The notes under the pieces were generated by a model. It was not told the DNA's origin, made no database searches, and saw only the letters and a list, made by a program, of their open reading frames with translations. Shown here piece after piece: positions 30,584 to 41,300 of a DNA stretch of 64,000 nucleotides. The stretch is taken from contig NC_011684.1 of NCBI RefSeq assembly GCF_000150955.2, positions 186,001 to 250,000 on the forward strand. Direction: 5' to 3'. This stretch comes from Phaeodactylum tricornutum CCAP 1055/1. Its lineage: Eukaryota; Bacillariophyta; Bacillariophyceae; Surirellales; Neidiaceae. Within the stretch, counting starts at the first letter, position 1; every line of letters starts with the position of its first letter. Made by a program: the position numbers and the translations under genes.

Positions 30584-31693
30584 ATGACAAACAACGGACG
30601 GCTCCGATATATTCGTACCCGTAGATTCGGGGTCTTGGATTCCAGATTGCCGCCGCCTCCTTCACCCGAGGCTGCGACAACAACGGTGGGCTGCCGTGGA
30701 GTGGACCTACTCAAAACACCCCTACCCGTACTGGAATTGTCCAACGTCCTGTTGCACGCGCAGCGCCACCGGACGGATCAGGTTCGATCCCAGTTCGACG
30801 AATTCCTCCGTACGCATGGATTCGTCTTTCTGACCGCACCCCAGTCATCCCAGCCTGGTCGAATCATTCGTGACCTCCGAGACACTGTCCATCACGACTT
30901 GTTTCCCAATCAGCTTGAAAAGAATGATGAATTGCCGACTTCGCAGAATATCTATTGGTCGGAAAAGAATATTCCCATGTACCGTCTCGGCTACGAGTTT
31001 TGCGAAGACGGAATGCGGGAAGTCTTTCGCGTAGCGGCGGGTCGAGTCGACGATCAACCGTGGCCCGACGCAGGTGGTCGAGCTAGATCCACAACGCTTC
31101 GGGCCTTGGGCTTGGTTCGACACGTGTGTGATACGATATTGGACCTTCTCCTCTCCGGACAGCAAACAAAAATACCCATAGAAGCCGGTGCCAAATCCAA
31201 AGACATGGCTGTACGAAAACCACGTCCTGGATCGGGTAGTTCCACTTGGTGGTCACCACACGGCCAATCCCCGTCGTACACGAAACAACTGGTCGGCACC
31301 ATTCCGGATCGGGACGAAGATTATTCGGTCTGGTACGCCATGCACTATTTTAACACAACACCTTTGCGAGGAGAAACTATCGTAACGCTCAAGGCACACG
31401 TTGACCCCAGTCTCCTCGTTGTGGAACCGTTCTTGTGTCCCTACACCCGGGGACTGCAGGTTTGGAATCGTACTACGGGCACTTGGATGGATGTAGACGG
31501 TCCTGCTTCGCCCGTGTCGAGCTTGTGGGAAACCGGACAGGAAGTCATGCTTTTATTTGGCGGCAAGGCCTTGGGGGCCGCGTGTAATTTGGAACCGACC
31601 TTGCACCGGGTAGTGCTCGGGTCGGAACCCCGATCGACCGTCATCTACGAACAAAAGTATGGTGAACTTTTTCCGCCACCAATCTCAGACTAA
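30584..31693 (+). CDS. 2-oxoglutarate/Fe(II)-dependent dioxygenase, isopenicillin-N-synthase-like
   Basis: 369 residues from the ATG at 30584. The double-stranded beta-helix core carries the iron triad: His 272 and Asp 274 in LKAHVDPSLL, and His 341 in PTLHRVVLG. A downstream Arg (about 350, EPRSTVIYE) is the usual 2-oxoglutarate anchor. GLQVWN...WMDVDG matches the 'GLQV...W.DV.P' strand pair of plant-type enzymes such as gibberellin or flavonoid oxygenases. The N-terminal PVLELS...FLRTHGFVFLTAP matches the DIOX_N region. The residues before it are low in complexity and without a clear signal peptide. The substrate cannot be inferred. It converges with the gene ending at 31827. Confidence 0.85.
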   Translation: MTNNGRLRYIRTRRFGVLDSRLPPPPSPEAATTTVGCRGVDLLKTPLPVLELSNVLLHAQRHRTDQVRSQFDEFLRTHGFVFLTAPQSSQPGRIIRDLRDTVHHDLFPNQLEKNDELPTSQNIYWSEKNIPMYRLGYEFCEDGMREVFRVAAGRVDDQPWPDAGGRARSTTLRALGLVRHVCDTILDLLLSGQQTKIPIEAGAKSKDMAVRKPRPGSGSSTWWSPHGQSPSYTKQLVGTIPDRDEDYSVWYAMHYFNTTPLRGETIVTLKAHVDPSLLVVEPFLCPYTRGLQVWNRTTGTWMDVDGPASPVSSLWETGQEVMLLFGGKALGAACNLEPTLHRVVLGSEPRSTVIYEQKYGELFPPPISD

Positions 31694-31826
31694 GGCAAAC
31701 AATTATCCAAAGCTACTCAAAAAGATTACGCGTACCTCCATCTGTGAATCCATGACGGTGCTCATGCAAGAAATGGCTACACTTTGTTGCCTAAGCCTGA
31801 ACGGATAAGGGGTTTCTTGCGCAGCT

Positions 31827-33539
31827 CTAGCAAAGGTAACAAATCCAATCCCACTTGCTTTCGGGTGGTTCTTCTTCCATTACGATCTGCACGGGTTTTC
31901 CAGGCGACGACGGCTGTCGCTCGAGCCTCCGGCGGGCCCGAAGCTCCATGTCTAACCAAGCTTGATGCGGACTTTTCCAAGCGAGTTCCAATTCCAAGCT
32001 ACCGACATCGACATTACTACTGTTCCGATGCAAGGCGTGAAGCGGCAGGGACATTCGTACTGGTGTAATACCAAGCACGTGTAGGGGAATGGGTAACTTT
32101 GCTACAGCACGCTTGAGTCCGGGACGGCGTTTGGGACTCTCCCACAGGACAATCTCCATGATTGAGCCTTGAAGGTCGTATTCAGGAGCCAGCGATTGTG
32201 AAAAGCTAGCCGGAGATGCGGATGATTTGACGACGTAAGATCCTGTAGTTTTGTCGCAGGAGAGTGGCAGCCAGACTTCGACAGATTCGTGCGACAATTG
32301 CACTGTCCAGGAGCTTTTCGGGGACAGTCCCTTGGCGCTGACGATGCGAGCCGCTAGTTGCGCTGGTTCAAATATTTCTGGTCGAGGCACAGCATAAGGA
32401 GGTTCGAGTAAAGTCACTTCTGTCCCGTCCGTCCGGGGCGAAATGGCGTCTCCTTCGTGGTAAATGGCTTTCTCGTCATCCAGCCGATGCTGAATCAGTC
32501 GCGCTTGCGTCGGTCGTAGACTCTTGGAAGGATAGAAGTGATCGTAGCACATTTTGCGCAAGACTACCATTACAACTTGCCCAGTTTCCACCACATCCCA
32601 ACGCAATAACACACCATACTGAATTGACAAAAATCCCATGCGCAGTTCTAGAACTGATCGTGTTTCGATAAATTTTGCGTCTTGCATGCTCACGCGGGCT
32701 TGCTTGCGTTTCATCGTAGCTGAACCTTTCTTCGCATCGATAGCTAGTTCGGTGATTACCTTCATTTTGGAGCGAAGTTTCTGCAAGACTTCGGATACCC
32801 CGTTTGCACAGACTGCGGTACCAATCGGTTCTCCTTTGCCCTTGTCTTTTTGTAGTTGAACTAAGGGATGCAGAAATAGTCCCGGATCGCGGGCCAACAA
32901 AGTGGATGTCACGGAGGCGCTCTTGTTGTTGTTAACGTTGGACCTTGTGCTTCCCGTAACAGTCACGGGCGAGTTGCGCGAGGAGAAATATTTTTGCTCG
33001 TTCGGAAGATTGAAATGACTCTTTGCTCGTAACGGCGTCACTTGCGCAGGCTTGCTTGGAGCAGTGTTGCGCATCGGACTCGTATTCCTACGCCGCAGAG
33101 GTCTCTTGCGGACGCCAGATTTCAGCGCTCCGGTAACAGGCGCAGAAACATCATTTTTTTCTTCTTGCTGCTGTTCCTTCTCAAAAGACGAATCCAATGT
33201 GCTGGAACTAAAAGATGAAGCCGAATTCAATTGCATCTGCTGCTCTTGTAAGAGCGCTTCCAACACATCATCGTGCCAAATGGCGTAATCCGCCCGCCGT
33301 AAATCCAGTCCGCGCTGCCCATCCGCTAGACCTCCATTTCGTTGCCAGGATTCCCCCAATACATGGCGAGAAGCGCAATTGTCGTCGCACGATCCGAGCA
33401 AATCTACTTGACATTGTTCCACCCAGTCAGTCCACGGGGATAGGATATGGCAAGACATGATGTTGTTAGGAACCAAAGAGGAAGCCTCCCTATTCCTATT
33501 GCCACTTCCACTGAGTCGACTTCGATCCCGGAAAGTCAT
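31827..33539 (-). CDS. Unrecognised protein ending in a CaaX-like tetrapeptide
   Basis: 570 residues from the ATG at 33539; a second in-frame ATG at 33458 (MSCHILSPWTDW) is equally plausible and would clear the neighbouring plus-strand candidate. Residues 1-270 are mostly polar and disordered, with Lys/Arg and Ser clusters. The second half contains strand-rich segments (MGFLSIQYGVLLRWDVVETGQ, SWTVQLSHESVEVWLPLSC, GSLELELAWKSPHQAW) suggestive of a beta-sandwich, possibly C2-like. The extreme C-terminus WDWICYLC ends in C-Y-L-C, fitting a prenylation CaaX box. No enzyme motif was seen. It may be a lipid-anchored adaptor, but that is inference. Confidence 0.68.
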   Translation of the reverse strand: MTFRDRSRLSGSGNRNREASSLVPNNIMSCHILSPWTDWVEQCQVDLLGSCDDNCASRHVLGESWQRNGGLADGQRGLDLRRADYAIWHDDVLEALLQEQQMQLNSASSFSSSTLDSSFEKEQQQEEKNDVSAPVTGALKSGVRKRPLRRRNTSPMRNTAPSKPAQVTPLRAKSHFNLPNEQKYFSSRNSPVTVTGSTRSNVNNNKSASVTSTLLARDPGLFLHPLVQLQKDKGKGEPIGTAVCANGVSEVLQKLRSKMKVITELAIDAKKGSATMKRKQARVSMQDAKFIETRSVLELRMGFLSIQYGVLLRWDVVETGQVVMVVLRKMCYDHFYPSKSLRPTQARLIQHRLDDEKAIYHEGDAISPRTDGTEVTLLEPPYAVPRPEIFEPAQLAARIVSAKGLSPKSSWTVQLSHESVEVWLPLSCDKTTGSYVVKSSASPASFSQSLAPEYDLQGSIMEIVLWESPKRRPGLKRAVAKLPIPLHVLGITPVRMSLPLHALHRNSSNVDVGSLELELAWKSPHQAWLDMELRARRRLERQPSSPGKPVQIVMEEEPPESKWDWICYLC

Positions 33540-33546
33540 TACGGTG

Positions 33547-33963
33547 ATGGAAGTAATTCTTGTGCGGGAAAGAAGAAGAGGGCAGAAGCAAGCAAGTCTG
33601 GCGCAACGAAACAAACGGACAACAGAGGAGTGGGACGTTTGGAAAGACTATTCTTCGGTAATTCCCGGGGCAAATGACGACGGCAACAAAGTGCAGTGGT
33701 TCGAACGTCTACACTGTTAATCACCTTTGTTTGGGCAGGATAAAGCAACACTGGTCAAGTATCCTTTGCCATTACGCTTCGAGCTTCCGAGATTCTATGA
33801 TGATCACCGTTGTTGGAAGCAAAAGCGCAAGCGGTCTCTGCTTGCGAATGCTCCGCTTGCAATTACGGGTATGGCCTGTCCGAAGCTTCCGAGGCGCTCG
33901 AAGCAACTGCGACATTCTCAAGCGGCACTTCGTCCCAATATTTCATTCAACGGATGTTCGTAG
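33547..33963 (+). CDS. Candidate small two-exon gene, basic protein
   Basis: A possible 111-residue protein. Exon 1 (33547-33657, MEVILVRERRRGQKQ...DYSS) joins in phase 0 to exon 2 (33739-33963) through an 81-bp intron (GTAATT...TTGGGCAG). The joined reading ...VWKDYSSDKATLVKYPLPLRF... continues through a very basic segment (CWKQKRKRSLLANAPL, PKLPRRSKQLRHS). The composition recalls small mitochondrial ribosomal or assembly proteins, but I recognise no family. The donor deviates from the GTRNGT pattern of the other introns, and the start lies only 8 bp from one possible start of the minus-strand gene. The call is tentative. Confidence 0.33.
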
Positions 33964-34382
33964 ATAAAATACTATGTAAACGTTTATGTGAAAAACGGAC
34001 CAAAACTGTATCAAACGGTAGTTTTCAGAGGGGCTATTGAAAATCGAGGGAATTTAAGTCTTGTCGAAGAGCAATTATTGGTCTTTGTGATTTGCAGCAA
34101 GAAATAAAATTGTGATTCCTACGAGCCTTATTGTATGAGGTAGGTGCAAAAGCACCGCGTGCTTCCTTGCTATCAATGCGTCTTTGCCATAATTCTTATT
34201 CATAGAAATTGCGAGATTTAAAACTAGGTCCTATATCATGTTGGACTTTGTACTTTCCGTAGACCAAGCCTCAAAGAACAAACTCACTACCCGGTGAAAC
34301 GTGCAATACTCGAGAATAGTTACTGGTAGAGAACACAAAGAGGGCTCCAGCAGACGCTTTCGTTCTCAAAGCAGATATATCA
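33964..34382. other. Intergenic, nothing recognised
   Basis: AT-richer spacer between the candidate small gene and the 3' end of the opine-dehydrogenase-like gene. No repeat or RNA gene was seen. Confidence 0.45.
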
Positions 34383-35794
34383 TCAATCCAACATGTCTTC
34401 AATTTTTGTAATGCCGTAGGTTTCGGGGATTCCACAAACGGCGAGCTTGCCTTGTCTCTGCAAGCAAAATTCCAAGTTCACGCTCCCATCCTTCTCGTGC
34501 ACAAAATGTTCTCCGCGCAAGGTTTGGGCCCACAACAATACTTCATCAATCATAGGTACCGGTTGCTCCAACAGCTCCGCTAAACGTTTCGCCACGAGCA
34601 GGCCGTATGGTATATCGTCAGTAAAGAAGCGACAATTCGTATCCAAAACTCTCGCTGCTGACTGATTCTGTGAGCCAGAGCCACTGGGAACGGTTGGTGT
34701 CTTGATGCACACCAATTGTGGACTGTCCCGAAAGGTTGCCAAGATTCCGGCATGGGACGAATTGTGATTTAGCTTTTCCAACGAGAAATAGTCTAACATG
34801 TACGGAAATTGTTTCGACGGGAAGCTCCTCCGAACAGCACTCCTAACGGCAGCATAGTCGCGATCTAGCGCTTGCAGAATGGTCTCGGATGTGTGGTCGA
34901 AATCACGATAAAAGTACGGTACGTGGGCCTCGTCTTTCCAGTATCCTCCATACTTTTTCCATAAGCCGTAGCACCGGGCGGGATGAATGATTTGATTGTC
35001 GACGGACAGTGTGAGGGAGAGAAAACTTTCGGCTTGCCGGAATGCACCCATACCGAGCGGCCTTACGCTCAGGTTCTGTAAAAGGACACGGTTCAACTTG
35101 TCGAATTGGCTGTGGGGCGTAACGGCTGCCACATTCACGTGTTTCCCTCCATAGTTGGCCACCAGCTCTCCATACTTCACGGTACTGTCAACGAAGAGAT
35201 TATGTTGAGAGGCGAGGAGATCTTTGGATGTAAGAGCCATCGCTGGCCGCATAAACAAATTGACGTACCGACAAACCCAGGGGATACTTCCACAGGCAAA
35301 TGCGACAATATTAGTCAAGCCGAACTCTCGTTCCATGGCATGGACCATCCAATTGAATCCAGCTTGGCCGTACATCTGGAAGGACGAGGAAGGTGTGAAT
35401 ATAAGTGATCAGGAAATCGCCTAGTTACCCTTGATGAACATACCGTTCCCACATAAACGTGAGATTTGCTGCGGCTCAAATAAGGGGCGATGCGGTCCAA
35501 AGCCTCTCGGTAGGAATGCACCGGCATACAGAGAATGACAATGTCGGCGTTGGGAACGACATCGGCCGGATTTGCGGAACAAGCGGCCAGCATGCCCACA
35601 TGAGTCGCAGCTACTTGACCCGTAGTTCCGTCTGTTAGCTGACAAGTTATGGAATCGTGATTCCAGTCCTGAGGGCGGCGGGTCAGTAAGTTTACTGAGT
35701 GTCTAGCTTCCGATAGGAATGGGACCAGAACGTGGGCCGAGTTCCCTCCACCCACAACGCAGGTTGTAAGTCTTTCAATCAAAGGAGAGACCAT
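34383..35794 (-). CDS. Octopine/nopaline-dehydrogenase-like NAD(P) enzyme
   Basis: 447 residues in two exons, 35794-35444 and 35375-34383, with a 68-bp intron (GTATGT...TTCCAG, phase 0). The N-terminal Rossmann fold starts CVVGGGNSAHVLVPFL (about residues 12-27) and includes ADIVILCMPVHSYREAL. The splice restores VYVGTMYGQAGFNW, typical of the fold's last strands. The C-terminal helical domain carries IIHPARCYG and DDIPYGLLVAK, which match the opine dehydrogenase domain family (PF02317), whose members condense an amino acid with a 2-keto acid reductively. The His of HPARCYG is the likely catalytic residue. The substrate is unknown. The gene is divergent from a DadA-like oxidase 586 bp away. 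Confidence 0.82.
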
Positions 35795-36380
35795 TGGTGT
35801 AAGAAGACGGCCGGTTTTGTATTCTTTTTATTTCGAAGTCGCAGTTTTACAGTTATTCTGTAGTTGAGAAGCCTCTGGTGAGATCTCGCTTGTACAATAG
35901 GTGTCGCCTATGACGATCCTCGAGGAAATGTTGACTGACAGAGTTCTGCAGCTTTTGAGTCAATTGCCAAAGATTATGGAAGCAAAATATTGATGACGTC
36001 GATGGCGGCAACAGAATCAATTGGGAACTCACAGTCAAGGTTCACGCGATGGACTTCTCTTTCTTTCCAGGATGCGAACTCAAATGTAAAATGCGAACAC
36101 ATGTAATAATCATTTGATGGTCACGATTGATTTGTTTGTATCGTCTACCATGCCCTACTCAGTCACATGATGCGTAGGACTGAGCTCTTGATGCGTCAAC
36201 AACAGGTAAAAATCGTCGGTCGAGTTCTTCTGAATCCACTCTGTGATCGCAACAAGGAACTACCCAGAAAGGTATTCTTCACGGTTGATAGGATTTGAGT
36301 GGCAGACGAAGGAGCTTTTCTTATAGAGCACATGCCACCGAGGTGCCTAAGCCGAGCATGCAACCGACATTCAGAGCAAA
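35795..36380. promoter_or_regulatory. Divergent promoter of the opine-DH-like and DadA-like genes
   Basis: A 586-bp region between two divergent amino-acid-related redox genes. It contains TGACGT at 35994-35999, near its middle, the core recognised by diatom bZIP factors. No other gene was seen. Co-regulation of the two genes is inference from arrangement. Confidence 0.4.
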
Positions 36381-38180
36381 ATGAACTCTGAGCACTATTG
36401 CAACGTCATGAAAAGCTTCCATTATTTGAGTGTACTGTCGCAGGTGGCCTTCTTGCCACTTACCGATCCGTTTGGCCTAAGAATAAGACAACCGATGTGC
36501 ACTGCCAAACTACCAGCTTCTTGTGTTTACTTGAACAGCCCCAGTCTCAAAAAGGATTTTACTTCGCATGGGGAGCAGTCGGAATCTCAAACGACCTGTG
36601 TTGGAAATTTCAAAAAAGATCCCAAAGTGAAAGTCGGCATCATAGGTGGAGGGATAGCCGGTGTATCTGTTGCACACGCGTTAACCAAACGCCTACGTTC
36701 AATTAACAATTGCGAAATAACTGTTCTGGAAGGAGACCCCATGGGTAGGTCTATTCCCCAAGACTCGCGAGTGCAGCCTAAGTGGGTCGCAGCAACGGCC
36801 AGAAACGCCAACAGCATTGTACCCGCAGCTTCAATGCACATATTTTCGAGGGTATCAGTTCTCTGGAAAGTCCTTTCGGACACTTCCCGCGAGTGGTACA
36901 CGATGCAACTGGAACATTTGAAGGGTTTATTGACACAGAAGGGAAACGCAATGAGTGGAGAAACGGAGAGACCACGTATAGATACTTTATGCGTCGCTCC
37001 GCCCTACTTTGCCCTTCATGTATTTCGCTGTTTGGGTCCAACTGCGACACATGAGGAGAGACTGAGCTTTCTCCGGTTCGGATGGCGCTTCCTCACAGCT
37101 GCTTTTCGAGGGAATGCAGCAGCAGATGAAAGAGCCCAGATAATCCATTCTCTCGCTCAGGCGAATCGACAAATGTATCTTTCAGAAATCGAACGCCTGG
37201 GTATAGACTTTGCCACTGATGTTGGCCACTCTCAAGGATTCTTATCAATTCATCGTTCCGAACAAGCAGCTTGCGAAACCTTAAAAGAGGCTCGTGAGTA
37301 TGGTGAAGAAGCACAATCTCTTACCAAAGATGAGGCCGTTATCTTGGAACCGCACTTGGAAAACCTGCCGATAAAATCTCTCTTTTTTGTCCGAAGATTG
37401 AACGATTACACCGCAGGTTGTGAAAAATTTGTACGACGATGGATACGTGAAAGCGAGAAATATGGTGTTCAATATCATATCGCTGAAGCAAAAAGACTAG
37501 CAGTGACCAGGTCTGCGGACGGTGGAAACGCAAAATTTCAAGTACTGTCAGAAGATGGTGTGTCACGTGAATTCGACTACCTTGTCCTTGCAGCTGGCGT
37601 ACAAACTCCTTTGCTTGCCGCACAACTTGGTGTCGGAGGGCACTGTCCAACGTATCCTCTTCGGGGCTTCTCATTGACGGTATTCGCTTTCAACGAGAAC
37701 GAGAGGAACTTGCTACGGCAACCCATCTCAGTTGATTCTATGTACTGCACTTCCATAACTCCTTGGATGGCACGATGGGCGGGCTTTGGAGAATTTGTTG
37801 GATACCGTGACAAAGCGGTGACAGTGCCGTCTATGGCACCTAGTGTGATGGCGCGATATGCGAATACGCTTTTCCCCGAGGCTGTCCCATCCACTTCAAA
37901 CGATCCTGTGTCTTGTTTTCGACCAATTAGCCCAGACGATCTGCCGTTGGTTGGCGAGGTGGATGAATTGCCTGGTCTTTTTCTTCATACTGGACACGGC
38001 ACCTTGGGATGGACCTTGGGTTTGACAACTGGAGATTGTCTCGCTCAGGCTTTGGCAGACAAAATTGAAGGTACGAATAGTAGCGGAGGAACATTCGCGC
38101 TTGCGACAGCCGATAGCATTGAACGGAGTGCTTTATCTCCGAATCGCTTTGTAACCACACCGAAGTTATTCAGAGTTTGA
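36381..38180 (+). CDS. DadA-like FAD-dependent D-amino-acid dehydrogenase/oxidase
   Basis: 599 residues. An N-terminal extension of about 80 residues, hydrophobic early (SVLSQVAFLPL), may be an organelle leader. The FAD-binding Rossmann motif VGIIGGGIAGVSVAHAL lies at about 84-100, with the acidic ribose ligand in ITVLEGD. The C-terminal signature CFRPISPDDLPLVGEV...LFLHTGHGTLGWTLG is nearly diagnostic for the DadA branch of the DAO family (D-amino acid dehydrogenase small subunit). Such enzymes oxidise D-amino acids to keto acids with a quinone or oxygen as acceptor; relatives are opine oxidase subunits. The middle carries an extended helical insert (THEERLSFLRFGWRFLTAAF). It converges with the metal ATPase gene. 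Confidence 0.87.
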   Translation: MNSEHYCNVMKSFHYLSVLSQVAFLPLTDPFGLRIRQPMCTAKLPASCVYLNSPSLKKDFTSHGEQSESQTTCVGNFKKDPKVKVGIIGGGIAGVSVAHALTKRLRSINNCEITVLEGDPMGRSIPQDSRVQPKWVAATARNANSIVPAASMHIFSRVSVLWKVLSDTSREWYTMQLEHLKGLLTQKGNAMSGETERPRIDTLCVAPPYFALHVFRCLGPTATHEERLSFLRFGWRFLTAAFRGNAAADERAQIIHSLAQANRQMYLSEIERLGIDFATDVGHSQGFLSIHRSEQAACETLKEAREYGEEAQSLTKDEAVILEPHLENLPIKSLFFVRRLNDYTAGCEKFVRRWIRESEKYGVQYHIAEAKRLAVTRSADGGNAKFQVLSEDGVSREFDYLVLAAGVQTPLLAAQLGVGGHCPTYPLRGFSLTVFAFNENERNLLRQPISVDSMYCTSITPWMARWAGFGEFVGYRDKAVTVPSMAPSVMARYANTLFPEAVPSTSNDPVSCFRPISPDDLPLVGEVDELPGLFLHTGHGTLGWTLGLTTGDCLAQALADKIEGTNSSGGTFALATADSIERSALSPNRFVTTPKLFRV

Positions 38181-38267
38181 TTGCCGGTGTACTTCGCTTC
38201 GGCCAGCTGAAAGCTGCGTGCTTGAGATAGCTAGAGGTCGCTTTCGGAAGACTAATAAAATTTTTAG

Positions 38268-38284
38268 GCTTTTTTTTAAAAAGC
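38268..38284. repeat. Short A/T-rich inverted repeat
   Basis: GCTTTTT and AAAAAGC arms around a TTT spacer, in the 177-bp space between two convergent stop codons. It could form a small hairpin in either 3' untranslated region; no function is shown. Confidence 0.4.
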
Positions 38285-38357
38285 GTGTAGATTAATGCTC
38301 CAGGTAGTGATTGGTGACGAAAAAATTCTGAACAGAGGACAATAAGAGGTATCGTGC

Positions 38358-41300
38358 TTATATCATTTCGCCATCCACCTCGGTGTCTCCAGAAGGATTC
38401 CGGTTTCCGGCCAAAGGCAGAAGATCCTCTGCTTGGGCCGATGATTTCATCTTCCTGTTAAGCGACACTTCCGTACCTCCAGGTAGTAGTTTCATTCCGT
38501 TTAAGGTGACTAGTAGCATGACCCCGACATCGCTGGCGATAGCGTAAAGAAGGGTCATATAACCTGCAAACGTCAATGTAACGACCAATAGCTTGCACAG
38601 AAGACTCAATGCTATGTTTTCTTGGATGGTTCGTACCACTCGTCTCCCCATGTACATTACGTACACAAGCTTGCTTAGGCTCGAGTCCATGAGTGTCACG
38701 TCACTCATTTCCATTGCCAAAGCTGCGCCTTCACCCATTGAAACGCCTATATCAGCAACAGCTAGAGCAGGAGCATCGTTTACACCGTCGCCGCAAAAAA
38801 GCACGAGTGGTCGCCGCTGGAGCACCTGAAAATGTTTCGGTTGTGGACACTTGATGCTTGCGACAAAGTGGAGCTTGTCTTCGGGTGTGAGTTGGTAGTG
38901 CACAGCACTGTTCGGAAGATTGATTTGTTCCGCGACGGACTTAGCTGCACCCTCGCCGTCTCCAGTTAGCATCAAGACTTCATGACCGCTCGCACGAAGT
39001 GCCGTAACAACATCGGCAGCGTCTTCGCGAATCATATCGGTCATGCTGAAAGCACCAATGATTCCCTCTCCCTCCACACCAATGAACCCGACTGTGCCAC
39101 CGGAGCTACTCCATGCGTCGGTGAGCCCAAGGAAAGCCTGATCCACGTTGCTGAGCATACCGAGACGCTCGAAAAGCTTTCGGTTCCCAACGTAGACTTG
39201 CTTTCCGTTCACATTCGCAGTTACACCTTCCCCTTTAAGGATCGTATGTTCTTTTGCATCCATGTCAGTCGGAACCGAAACGCCTTCTTGCTTCGCAGCT
39301 TTTACCAACGTCGCCGAAAGTGGATGGCTTGACGGAGCTTCCATCAACGCCAAGAGTTGGAGCATCTCTTTTCGTGACCGGATGGAACCAATGTTTTCTA
39401 AATGAACTACATTGAATTTGCCCTGCGTTAAAGTTCCAGTCTTGTCAAGGACAACTTTTTTGACGCTGCCTAAAGCTTCTAAACTGGCTCCGCCCTTGAC
39501 GACAATTCCTCGTTGTGCCGTTGCCGCCAACCCTGCTGCATAAGTGACGGGCGTACTAATCGTCAAAGCACACGGACACGCCACAACAATAATGATCAAT
39601 CCATTCAAAGTCCATTCCCGTCCCACTTCCTGACCAAACAGCCACGGGATGGTACACATCAACGTGGCCAAGGCTACTACCACGGGTGTATAGGCCCGTG
39701 CAAAGCCATCAATCATCTTTTCTGTGGGCGATCGGTTTGCTTGCGCCTCTTCGACTAATCGAATTAATCGGGAAACGGCCGAATCTTCCACACTGCTCGT
39801 GGTCCGGACGACCAACTGCGTGGTACCAATGTTGATACCTCCACCGGACACGACATCGTTAATTGTTTTGCGTACAGGTATGGATTCACCGGTTAGTGAC
39901 GATTCGTCCACCGACGAGGTACCCTCTACGACAACGCCATCCGCCGCTATCTTGTCGCCCGTGCGTACCGAAATCAACGCTCCAACCGGTACTTGGTCGG
40001 CGGGGACGATAAGCATTTGTTTCGTCAGCGGATGTATTACGTTGGCGTGCTCGGGTCGCAACGCCACAATCGTGGACAAGGCTTCCCGAGCCCGATGGGT
40101 AGCCCGGTGTTCCAACCACTCGCTGATACAAAACAGGAAACTAACCGACGCGGCCTCGTCGAATTCACCCAACAGAGCGGCTCCGAAAGCGGCAATGACC
40201 ATCATGCAGTTGGCATCGAATTCCCAGCGGCGGAGTGTTTGCCAGGCCTTACGAATGACCGGGGGCAATCCGAATACCATGGCCACGAGACCAGCGTACC
40301 GTAAAGTACTCCAGCCGGGTACCGCGGACAACATGCTGACGATCCAAAATACACCGGACATGAGAACATTCCAGTGCAGCGATTGCGATTCCAAATCTTG
40401 CAACGCGATTTGAGTAGCGATGGATTCATCGAGCGCGTCGTCGATCACTGGTAGGTACAGTTTTTCGGCTTGTCCGTCCGTCACAACGCAGACTTTCCAA
40501 TCCAGTTTGGACAGGACCGCGATCAGTTTGTCGGCCGTTAGGAGATCGGGATTGTGTTCGACCTTGATGACGTGCGATGTAAGTAGAACGTGTAGATTCC
40601 GAACTTGTGCGCGAAGAAAGTTTTGCGTAACGTCCTTCTGGAGTTTGACGACATCCACGGGTGATCGTAAATTCGAGACGGCAATGGTTGATTCGACGTA
40701 CTCGGATCGAGGTTGACTCCAGATGTGTACGTGTTCGGCATCGACCATTTCAACGGCAGCGTCTTGTACTACGGTGGTCGAGTACGAGGATTGCAGGGAG
40801 GACGGAAAGTCGTTCGCCGAGACTACGTGGATATCGTGTTCCACGTATACCAAGCGCTCGGCCACGTTGACTCCAATCCGGACCACGCCAGGTACCGATG
40901 CCAGTATACCTTGAAGGCGGGCAACATCCTGACTGTGTAGGCTGGTTTGGACACGCAACGTAGTGCGACCCACGGAACGCGCCGACGCCGTAGTTGTCGT
41001 GCTCGAGCCACGATTCTTTTTCGAAATAAGATGGGCTGGAAAGCCCCGTTTCGATAAACGCTCGGCAATGGTCTGGGCTGTAATGACATCGGCATCATGT
41101 TCAACGTATACCCGACGGGTTGTGACATTGATTTGTAGCGAGTGTACTCCATTCAAGGGTTTGACAATTTTTCGTACCGACGGTAGTTCGGATGCACAGC
41201 AAATACCTTGTACGAAGTACACCGACCGGACGATGGACGGGTCATCCCGTTGCGGCTGCAACGATACCCGGTCGTCCCGATCGGTATCGGTCGTTTCGCC

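Noticed and set aside
33690-33712. GGTTCGAAC, resembling a tRNA T-loop
   Set aside because: No acceptor stem, D-loop or anticodon arm can be placed around it. Similar GGTTCGAAT at 44446 lies in a coding exon.
33810-34040. Plus-strand frame with CECSACNYGYG, looking like a Cys-rich fragment
   Set aside because: Overlaps exon 2 of the better-supported small-gene candidate in another frame and has no matching splice partner.
39724-40413. Plus-strand open frame of 229 codons
   Set aside because: Antisense to the core of the P1B ATPase, including its TGES and actuator regions.
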